Assembly: GCA_910589105.1 (NCBI GenBank)
Contig: CAJUST010000044.1
Location: 1-7,945, forward strand
Direction: 5' to 3'
DNA length: 7,945 nucleotides
DNA from: an uncultured Lachnospiraceae bacterium
GTDB taxonomy: Bacteria; Bacillota; Clostridia; Lachnospirales; Lachnospiraceae
Below are positions 1 to 4,899 of this stretch, one piece after another. Under the pieces are notes generated by a model. The model was not told the origin of the DNA and searched no databases. It saw only the letters and a program-made list of their open reading frames with translations. The first letter of the stretch is position 1, and the number at the start of each line of letters is the position of its first letter. Both the position numbers and the translations under genes were made by a program.

Positions 1-51
<51 letters not shown>

Positions 52-72
52 AATCGCTTCAAAGCAAAATTA

Positions 73-101
73 ATAATACAGGAGAATATATAAATTGTCA
101 A
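73..101 (-). promoter_or_regulatory. SigA-type promoter of the tRNA-Phe gene
   Basis: On the minus strand there is a perfect -35 TTGACA (101 to 96), a 17-base spacer and -10 TATTAT (78 to 73; 5 of 6 consensus). Transcription would start near 66-68, about 15 bases before the tRNA 5' end, which suits a short leader removed by RNase P. The flanking DNA is very AT-rich, including upstream of the -35 box, as expected for a strong stable-RNA promoter. Confidence 0.85.
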
Positions 102-119
102 GAAAATTTTGTAAAATTC

Positions 120-148
120 TTCAAAAAATTTTTGCAGTGTGCTATGAT
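120..148 (+). promoter_or_regulatory. Possible SigA-type promoter of the RlmI-family gene
   Basis: A weak -35 TTCAAA (120-125; 4 of 6), a 17-base spacer and -10 TATGAT (143-148; 5 of 6) lie about 40 bases upstream of the start codon at 187. It is divergent from the tRNA promoter, and the two -35 regions are only about 20 bases apart. In such AT-rich DNA a chance match is possible, but the gene needs a promoter here because the neighbouring gene runs the other way. Confidence 0.5.
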
Positions 149-186
149 AAAATAAAAACAGCAATCGTTAGGGAAAGGAAACGCAT

Positions 187-1383
187 ATGACGATAGTGAC
201 ATTAAAAAAAGGACAGGGCAGAAATAGAAAAGCTGGCGGATTGTGGATTTTTGACAATGAAATTGAGTCTATTATGGGCAGGTTCACAAATGGGGACATC
301 GTGGAAGTGCATGATTTTGACGGTTATAAAATGGGAAAGGGATTTATCAACCAAAATTCAAAAATCCGTGTGCGTATGCTGACAAAGAATGCCGATCAGG
401 AAATTGACCGGGAATTTTTGCAGATGCGTATACAAAAAGCATGGGATTACCGCAAGCAAACTGTAGATACGGCAAGCTGCCGCGTAATTTTTGGGGAAGC
501 GGATTTCCTTCCGGGGTTTATTGTAGATAAGTTTGAAGATGTTTTAGCCGTGCAGTCTTTAGCGCTTGGGATTGACCGCCTAAAATTGGAATTGACAGAT
601 ATTTTAAAGGAAACGCTTGCAAAAGACGGCGTACACATTCGGGGCGTTTATGAGAGAAGCGACGCAAAAGTCCGCGTGAATGAAGGGTTGGAACGCATCA
701 AAGGATTTATAGGAGAGCCATTTGATACGAAAGTAAAAATATCAGAAAATGGCGTAAAATACATAGTCGACGTCAAAGACGGACAGAAAACAGGATTTTT
801 TCTCGATCAAAAATACAACAGGCTTGCCATACAAAAATTGTGCAAAGGCATGACCGTTCTGGACTGCTTCACCCATACAGGCTCGTTTGCTTTAAATGCC
901 GGGATTGCAGGCGCCAAAAGCGTTCTTGGGATAGATGCATCTGAATCCGCCCTACAGTTAGCGGAAGAAAATGCAAAATTAAATGGTCTGGAACAAACTG
1001 TGCATTTTCAATGTGAAGACGTATTTGAACTGCTTCCCGAACTTGAAAAGAGAGGAGAAAAATTTGACGTCGTGATTTTAGATCCGCCTGCATTTGCAAA
1101 ATCCAGAAATTCATTAAAAAATGCGGTGAAAGGATACAGGGAGATCAATCTGCGGGCAATGAAACTTGTGAAGGCGGGAGGTTTTCTGGCGACTTGCTCG
1201 TGTTCGCATTTTATGGAGCGCGAATTGTTTGCAAAGACAATACAGCAGGCCGCATCTGGAGCGCATAAAAGGATACGGCAAGTGGAATACCGCGCGCAAT
1301 CACCGGATCACCCGATTTTATGGTCTGCAGATGAAAGCTTTTATTTAAAATTTTATATTTTACAAATCTGTGAAGAATGCTAG
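187..1383 (+). CDS. rlmI: Class I SAM-dependent 23S rRNA methyltransferase, RlmI/YwbD family (PUA + Rossmann methyltransferase)
   Basis: A cytoplasmic SAM-dependent methyltransferase expected to act on 23S rRNA. At 398 residues it matches the roughly 396 of E. coli RlmI and B. subtilis YwbD. Residues about 3-70 look like a PUA RNA-binding domain (GRNRKAGGLWIF near 11-22). A linker domain covers about 75-195, then comes the conserved GQKTGFFLDQ (199-208). The Rossmann domain has motif I DCFTHTGSF (226-234), an acidic motif II GIDAS (248-252), motif IV LDPPAF (298-303) and a Cys-containing motif VI CSCS (337-340). AAAGGA at 174-179 is 7 bases from ATG 187, which supports this start. E. coli RlmI makes m5C1962. 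From memory, Bacillota YwbD-type enzymes (RlmQ) have been linked to an m7G in 23S rRNA, so the modified base is uncertain and the symbol is by family only. It is probably monocistronic, though no terminator is evident after it. Confidence 0.88.
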   Translation: MTIVTLKKGQGRNRKAGGLWIFDNEIESIMGRFTNGDIVEVHDFDGYKMGKGFINQNSKIRVRMLTKNADQEIDREFLQMRIQKAWDYRKQTVDTASCRVIFGEADFLPGFIVDKFEDVLAVQSLALGIDRLKLELTDILKETLAKDGVHIRGVYERSDAKVRVNEGLERIKGFIGEPFDTKVKISENGVKYIVDVKDGQKTGFFLDQKYNRLAIQKLCKGMTVLDCFTHTGSFALNAGIAGAKSVLGIDASESALQLAEENAKLNGLEQTVHFQCEDVFELLPELEKRGEKFDVVILDPPAFAKSRNSLKNAVKGYREINLRAMKLVKAGGFLATCSCSHFMERELFAKTIQQAASGAHKRIRQVEYRAQSPDHPILWSADESFYLKFYILQICEEC

Positions 1384-1595
1384 AGGGAACTTGATTGTAA
1401 TTAAGGAATATTTGACATTCATTTAGATCACATTAGTTAGTAAAGCATAGTTTAAGAGGCGTTTTTTACGCTTCCTTCAAGCCATGTGGAGTAAACCATT
1501 TTGGGGAGACTGTTTTATGTTATGAAAATTCTTTATAAAAAATAGGAAAACGCCTATGGAGACAGCGGTGGCGATTTATAAAAAGGAGAATGGCG
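1384..1595 (+). other. Non-coding leader region with competing inverted repeats and a possible 24-codon ORF
   Basis: This 212-base gap has no recognised RNA family. A local hairpin pairs GAGGCGT (1456-1462) with ACGCTTC (1468-1474; one G-U pair, loop of five T). The same 5' arm can instead pair over a long range: AGGCGTTTT (1457-1465) is an exact inverted copy of AAAACGCCT (1547-1555). The two structures exclude each other. Directly after the distal arm, an ATG at 1556 opens a 24-codon frame ending at 1630, with AGGA at 1544-1547, and it overlaps the start of the next gene out of frame. A perfect TTGACA (1412-1417) lacks a convincing -10. Neither hairpin is followed by a T-tract, so I do not call a terminator. 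The reading as a regulatory leader is inference. Confidence 0.35.
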
Positions 1596-2522
1596 ATGCA
1601 AAAAAGAATGTTAGACTGTACTGCTTCTGATTTTGAGAAAATGACGAAACAGGAGCTTTTATATGCGATTGGGGCGGCGGAAGGAAGGACGCTTGCGTGT
1701 GAGACAATTGGGACGGTAAGCCCGTTATTATCGGATATATCAAATGCGGAACTTGCGGCGGCGATGGGGGCGGATATTGTGCTGCTCAATATTTTTGATG
1801 TGGACGGGCCAGCCGTATTAGGTTTGCCAAAGACAGATCCGTTTGAGATTGTGCGGGAAGTGAAACGCCTGACCGGAAGGCCGGTCGGCATAAACTTAGA
1901 GCCAGTTGGGCAGTCGGCGGATCTTCCAAAGACAGATGACGTCTGGGCGCTGACGAAAGGCCGGTCGGCAACGTTAGAAAATGCAAAAAAGGCGGCGGAA
2001 ATGGGCGTAGATTTTATCTTACTGACCGGAAATCCGGGGACGGGAGTTTCGAATCAGGCAATTACGGAAACGTTAAAACTGTACCATGAAAATGTAGGGG
2101 ACAAGATTGCGCTAGCCGCTGGAAAAATGCACGCATCAGGGATTCTTTCTGAGGCGGCGGAACATATAATTACAAAAGAAGACATAAAAATGTTTGCAGA
2201 TGCAGGCGCAGACATTCTTTTGCTTCCAGCTCCCGGAACAGTGCCGGGGATTACAATGGAATATGTCAGGGGGCTTGTGGCGTATGCGCACGGCCTTGGG
2301 AAATTAACGGTTACGGCGATTGGCACTTCTCAGGAAGGGGCGGACGTGGATACGATACGAAGGATTGCCTTAATGTGTAAAATGACAGGTACGGACATGC
2401 ATCATTTAGGCGATTCCGGTTACACGGGCATAGCGATGCCGGAGAATATTATGGCATATTCAACAGCGATAAAAGGCGCGCGCCACACATACAGGCGCAT
2501 GGCGATGTCAATCAAACGGTAA
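1596..2522 (+). CDS. TIM-barrel-like protein of unknown function (DUF7916-like)
   Basis: A soluble 308-residue protein without signal peptide or membrane segment. It shows eight strand-like blocks in a beta/alpha alternation typical of a TIM barrel: RTLACETI (31-38), DIVLLNIF (60-67), PVGINLEP (96-103), DFILLTGNP (139-147), KIALAAG (170-176), DILLLPAPG (206-214), LTVTAIGTS (237-245) and DMHHLGDSGYTG (267-278). Gly-rich turns after strands 4, 6 and 7 could bind a phosphate. From memory, relatives are filed as DUF7916 or under the doubtful name 'haloacid dehalogenase-like hydrolase', but I see no HAD DxDxT motif. No reaction can be assigned. ATG 1596 is preferred over the in-frame ATG at 1590, because GGAG (1585-1588) is 7 bases from the former and 1 base from the latter. 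It probably forms an operon with the HAAS protein 22 bases downstream. Confidence 0.8.
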   Translation: MQKRMLDCTASDFEKMTKQELLYAIGAAEGRTLACETIGTVSPLLSDISNAELAAAMGADIVLLNIFDVDGPAVLGLPKTDPFEIVREVKRLTGRPVGINLEPVGQSADLPKTDDVWALTKGRSATLENAKKAAEMGVDFILLTGNPGTGVSNQAITETLKLYHENVGDKIALAAGKMHASGILSEAAEHIITKEDIKMFADAGADILLLPAPGTVPGITMEYVRGLVAYAHGLGKLTVTAIGTSQEGADVDTIRRIALMCKMTGTDMHHLGDSGYTGIAMPENIMAYSTAIKGARHTYRRMAMSIKR

Positions 2523-2544
2523 ACCGGATTTTATGGGGAGTGTT

Positions 2545-2970
2545 ATGACAAGAGATGAATTTTTGGGTCAATTAAGGATTGCCCTGCAAGGCAGGATTCC
2601 GCAATCGCAGGTCAATGCGCATTTAAAGTATTATGAAACGTATATTATAGAGGAATCCAGAAAAGGAAAAACGCAGGAAGAAGTTTTAGCTTATCTGGGC
2701 AATCCGGTCTTGCTGGCAAAGACGATTACGGATTTGTATGGCGGCGGCGTTTCCGGTGGGAGCGCAATGCCGGACAAAGAGCCAGAACCATCGGATAACA
2801 AAAGGTTTTGGCATACTTGGCGCGGCCGGCTTACCATGGGAATCTGTATGGCGGCGGGGCTGGCATTGTTTGTTCGTTTTGGGTTTATGTTGGTTTGGGC
2901 GCTTGCCGCCTTTTATCTGACAGGGTTGCTTTTGCATACGGTTACCCGCGTGTTTTTTGGTAAAAAATAG
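2545..2970 (+). CDS. HAAS-domain / DUF1700 family small membrane protein
   Basis: A 141-residue protein. Residues about 1-65 match the HAAS (DUF1700) pattern: MTRDEFLGQLRIAL at the start, a YYETYIIEE helix (29-37), then GKTQEEVLAYLGNP (41-54) and a short helix ending near Y65. A Gly/Pro-rich linker (66-85) leads to a hydrophobic region (about 96-133) long enough for two short membrane helices around Arg111, ending in a basic tail. Family members are thought to act in membrane-linked signalling and usually neighbour a PadR regulator and a DUF4097-type protein. Neither is present here, so its partner is unknown. ATG 2545 follows GGGGAG (2535-2540) by 4 bases. An in-frame ATG at 2533 has no ribosome binding site. 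It lies 22 bases after the TIM-barrel gene, probably co-transcribed with it. Confidence 0.82.
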   Translation: MTRDEFLGQLRIALQGRIPQSQVNAHLKYYETYIIEESRKGKTQEEVLAYLGNPVLLAKTITDLYGGGVSGGSAMPDKEPEPSDNKRFWHTWRGRLTMGICMAAGLALFVRFGFMLVWALAAFYLTGLLLHTVTRVFFGKK

Positions 2971-2973
2971 ATG

Positions 2974-3002
2974 GTATATTTTCGGTTTCCCAAGCAGATA
3001 AT
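2974..3002 (+). promoter_or_regulatory. Candidate sporulation SigE-like promoter before the Asn/Ser-rich small gene
   Basis: GTATATT (2974-2980), a 14-base spacer and CAGATAAT (2995-3002) resemble the B. subtilis SigE consensus (KMATATT, about 14 bases, CATACAAT), with one mismatch in the -35 and two in the -10. Transcription would begin near 3009, upstream of the AGGAGG at 3022-3027. Read as SigA, GATAAT (2997-3002) is a good -10 but lacks a -35 at 16-18 bases. The match is suggestive only, and reading through from the upstream gene is the alternative. Confidence 0.3.
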
Positions 3003-3036
3003 AAAAGTGCATTAAATGCTTAGGAGGTAATGAAAA

Positions 3037-3234
3037 ATGGCAAAAAACAGTGAAAACAAAACGTCAAACAGCTACAATTTAAAGAGCTACAGTCAGAATG
3101 CGGCAAAAAACAGCGCATCCGACAGCTCGAACTCTACAAACGCTTCAAACAAAGATGCTTCTAATAAGACGTCAAATAAGTCTTCTAACAAAACGTCAAA
3201 CAGTGCATCTGACAACGCATCTGACTGCAGATAA
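3037..3234 (+). CDS. Small Asn/Ser/Lys-rich low-complexity protein, hypothetical
   Basis: A 65-residue, highly hydrophilic protein of which about half the residues are Asn (14) or Ser (19), with 8 Lys. There is no signal peptide, membrane helix or recognisable fold. NKTSN occurs three times (residues 7-11, 43-47, 51-55), and SASD, SNK and SSN units recur between them. The only Cys is next to the end (DCR). It is probably intrinsically disordered. The evidence that it is a real gene is an excellent AGGAGG (3022-3027) 9 bases before ATG 3037, a clean stop, and a strong intrinsic terminator 48 bases after the stop. I have a vague memory of similar short Asn-rich proteins ending in a Cys in Lachnospiraceae, but no function is known to me. 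A spore-related role would fit the possible SigE-like promoter but is conjecture. Confidence 0.72.
   Translation: MAKNSENKTSNSYNLKSYSQNAAKNSASDSSNSTNASNKDASNKTSNKSSNKTSNSASDNASDCR
3055..3203 (+). repeat. Degenerate direct repeats inside the Asn/Ser-rich gene
   Basis: The 17-base unit AACAAAACGTCAAACAG is present exactly at 3055-3071 and 3187-3203. A diverged copy around 3165-3180 (AATAAGACGTCAAATAAG) encodes the same NKTSN core. The identity extends to the nucleotide level, which points to duplication or slippage and not only to biased composition. Confidence 0.75.
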
Positions 3235-3281
3235 GCATTTTTCTATTTGTAACGGATAGAAAATATCTGCATAAGATATGG

Positions 3282-3324
3282 AAAAAGGCGGATTACAAAC
3301 GATGGTTTGTAATCTGCTTTTTTC
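3282..3324 (+). terminator. Strong Rho-independent terminator after the Asn/Ser-rich gene
   Basis: GCGGATTACAAAC (3288-3300) pairs with GTTTGTAATCTGC (3305-3317) to give 13 base pairs with one G-U, closed by a GATG tetraloop and followed by six T (3318-3323). AAAAA at 3282-3286 precedes the stem, so on the minus strand it would also give a stem followed by T residues. A smaller hairpin, ATATCT (3263-3268) with AGATAT (3274-3279), lies just upstream. The rhodanese start codon is only 23 bases past the terminator. Confidence 0.92.
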
Positions 3325-3347
3325 ATTGACGAAAAGGAGGGATATAA

Positions 3348-3668
3348 ATGGAGCAGGAAGGAAATTATGGGTTTCTTATGATTCAGGCGGAAGAAATCAG
3401 CGAAATCATACATAGGGAACGGTGTCTGATTTTAGATTTACGAAGTGAGGAAAGCTTTTTGGAAGGGCATATTGGGCATTCAAGGAATGTTCCGTTCGAA
3501 CTAATGGGAGAATGGATCGATGCGCTGCCACAAAGGGTAAGTTTAATTTTATACTGTGAGCATGGAAACCAAAGCCTATTGGCGGCAAGAAAGCTTCGGG
3601 GCAGGAGAGGGACTATTTATACTTTGTCTGGCGGGTATCAGGCGTATTTGAATATGAAAAAAGATTGA
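3348..3668 (+). CDS. Single-domain rhodanese-like sulfurtransferase
   Basis: A 106-residue cytoplasmic protein made of one rhodanese domain. Visible are LILDLRSEESF (27-37) with the conserved Asp30 and Arg32, GHIGHSRNVP (40-49), the active-site loop YCEHGNQS (69-76) with catalytic Cys70 that would carry a persulfide, and LSGGYQAYL (93-101) near the end. The 6-residue loop starting at the Cys fits the sulfur-transfer class more than Cdc25-like phosphatases, which have a longer loop. The donor and acceptor are unknown. GGAGG (3336-3340) is 7 bases from ATG 3348. A strong terminator lies immediately upstream, leaving no room for a full promoter between it and the gene, so expression depends on readthrough or on a promoter I cannot place. 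The stop codon overlaps the -35 box of the next operon. Confidence 0.9.
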   Translation: MEQEGNYGFLMIQAEEISEIIHRERCLILDLRSEESFLEGHIGHSRNVPFELMGEWIDALPQRVSLILYCEHGNQSLLAARKLRGRRGTIYTLSGGYQAYLNMKKD

Positions 3669-3693
3669 CACATTTGTTTTTAAAAGATAAGAT
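3665..3693 (+). promoter_or_regulatory. SigA-type promoter of the rlmL-protease-amidase operon
   Basis: A perfect TTGACA (3665-3670), a 17-base spacer and TAAGAT (3688-3693; 4 of 6, with the key T, A and final T) lie about 40 bases before ATG 3733. The -35 box overlaps the TGA stop of the rhodanese gene (3666-3668). No terminator separates the two genes, so the operon may also receive transcripts from the rhodanese gene. Confidence 0.7.
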
Positions 3694-3732
3694 GGAAGTT
3701 AGAAAAAAGACGGGAGAAAAGTAAGAAAGCAA

Positions 3733-4899
3733 ATGAAGAAATTTGAATTAATTGCGCCATGCCATTTTGGGTTAGAGGCGGTTTTAAAAAAAGAAATTTA
3801 TGATTTAGGATATGAGATTCTACAGGTAGAAGATGGAAAAATTACATTTGAGGGAGATGCAGAAGCGGTTTGCCGCGCAAATATCTTTCTGCGCACAACG
3901 GAGCGGATTCTTCTAAAAGTCGCAGGCTTCCAAGCTGAGACGTTTGAAGAATTTTTTCAGGGGATTTTGTCAGTTCCATGGGAAGATTACCTGCCTGCAG
4001 ACGGGAAATTCTGGGTGGCGAAAGCTTCTTCAGTTAAGAGCAGGCTGTTTAGTTCGTCAGATTTACAGTCCATTGCGAAAAAAGCAATGGTGGAGCGAAT
4101 GAAAAAAGAATACGATATGGATTGGTTTGCGGAAGACGGCGTTTCTTATCCGGTCCGTATCTTTTTGTATAAAGATGAAGTGACCGTTGCTCTTGACACG
4201 ACAGGGGAATCATTGCATAAAAGAGGCTACCGTTATCTAGGGGGCAAGGCTCCTTTGGCGGAGACATTAGCGGCGGCTTTGATTCTTTTGACGCCGTGGC
4301 GGGCTGACAGGATATTAGTCGACCCGCTTTGCGGCAGCGGCACGTTTTTAATCGAAGCGGCTATGATAGCGGCAAATATTGCGCCGGGCATGCGCCGTCA
4401 TTTTTTGTCGGAAAAATGGGACAATCTAATCCCGCAATGTCTTTGGGAAGAATGTTTTGCGGAAGCGGAAGATATGGTGGATTTAGACGTAAAGACAGAC
4501 CTTCAGGGCTACGACATTGACGGCGATATGATAAAGGCGGCGAGGGAGAATGCGAAACGCGCCGGAGTGGACGGTTTGATCCATTTCCAGCAGAGGGCAG
4601 TCGATCAACTGCGCCATCCGAAAAAATATGGGTTTATCCTGACAAATCCGCCATATGGGGAGAGGTTAGAGGAAAAAAATGCCCTGCCAAAACTTTACCG
4701 GGAAATTGGGGAAGCGTACCATAGGCTGGATGCATGGTCGATGTATTTAATCAGCGGCTATGAGGATACGGAAAAATACATCGGGCGAAAGGCGGATAAA
4801 AACCGGAAAATCTACAATGGAATGTTAAAAACCTATTTTTACCAATTCTTAGGGCCAAAACCTCCTAGGAGGAAGCAGATGAAAGAGGAGCGTGAATGA
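3733..4899 (+). CDS. rlmL: 23S rRNA N2-guanine methyltransferase, RlmL/YpsC family (THUMP + methyltransferase)
   Basis: A cytoplasmic SAM-dependent RNA methyltransferase of 388 residues, close to the roughly 385 of B. subtilis YpsC. It corresponds to the N-terminal half of the fused E. coli RlmKL, which makes m2G2445 in 23S rRNA. There is no second (RlmK) methyltransferase half, which is the usual state in Bacillota. The N-terminal part (about 1-155) starts with FELIAPCHFGLEAVLKKE (4-21) and carries the THUMP RNA-binding domain. LHKRGYR (161-167) leads into the Rossmann domain with motif I DPLCGSGT (197-204), GYDID (259-263) and motif IV NPPYGERL (305-312), the Asn-Pro-Pro-Tyr signature of amino-group methylation. 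The ribosome binding site is weak: AAGAAAG at 3723-3729, with GGGAG at 3712-3716 too far away. The gene overlaps the next one by ATGA. Confidence 0.93.
   Translation: MKKFELIAPCHFGLEAVLKKEIYDLGYEILQVEDGKITFEGDAEAVCRANIFLRTTERILLKVAGFQAETFEEFFQGILSVPWEDYLPADGKFWVAKASSVKSRLFSSSDLQSIAKKAMVERMKKEYDMDWFAEDGVSYPVRIFLYKDEVTVALDTTGESLHKRGYRYLGGKAPLAETLAAALILLTPWRADRILVDPLCGSGTFLIEAAMIAANIAPGMRRHFLSEKWDNLIPQCLWEECFAEAEDMVDLDVKTDLQGYDIDGDMIKAARENAKRAGVDGLIHFQQRAVDQLRHPKKYGFILTNPPYGERLEEKNALPKLYREIGEAYHRLDAWSMYLISGYEDTEKYIGRKADKNRKIYNGMLKTYFYQFLGPKPPRRKQMKEERE
4861..4872. other. 12-base perfect palindrome containing an internal Shine-Dalgarno sequence
   Basis: CCTCCTAGGAGG lies in the 3' end of the rlmL-type gene and encodes the Pro-Pro-Arg-Arg region (377-380). 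Its right half is a consensus AGGAGG and its left half is the exact complement. AGGAGG is 6 bases from an in-frame ATG at 4879 (Met383), which would make only a 6-residue peptide ending at the ATGA overlap. The protease start at 4896 has its own GAGGAG (4885-4890). A regulatory role is unproven. Confidence 0.4.

Noticed and set aside
1412..1440. Perfect TTGACA at 1412-1417 as a promoter for the TIM-barrel gene
   Set aside because: No acceptable -10 occurs 16-18 bases downstream (AGTTAG at the 17-base position). The -35 alone is not enough in AT-rich DNA.
1429..1454. CATAGTTTA (1446-1454) as a SigK -10 element
   Set aside because: It fits CATANNNTA, but the nearest AC-type -35 (1430-1431) is about two bases closer than usual, and the short degenerate consensus is expected by chance.
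1456..1474. Hairpin as the terminator of the RlmI-family gene
   Set aside because: The T-run is in the loop and not after the stem, the stem is only 7 pairs with a wobble, and it lies over 70 bases after the stop codon.
1827..1970. Two sets of short direct repeats (CCAAAGACAGAT at 1827 and 1926; AAGGCCGGTCGGCA at 1877 and 1957) and a GACCGG/CCGGTC hairpin at 1871-1886
   Set aside because: The repeats are not in a common register (offsets of 99 and 80 bases), so they do not form a tandem duplication. They fall in coding sequence and are most likely chance or codon bias.
3251..3278. AC followed by CATAAGATA as a SigK-like promoter before the rhodanese
   Set aside because: Its start would fall within or just before the strong terminator stem, so transcripts would be terminated, and the consensus is too short to trust alone.
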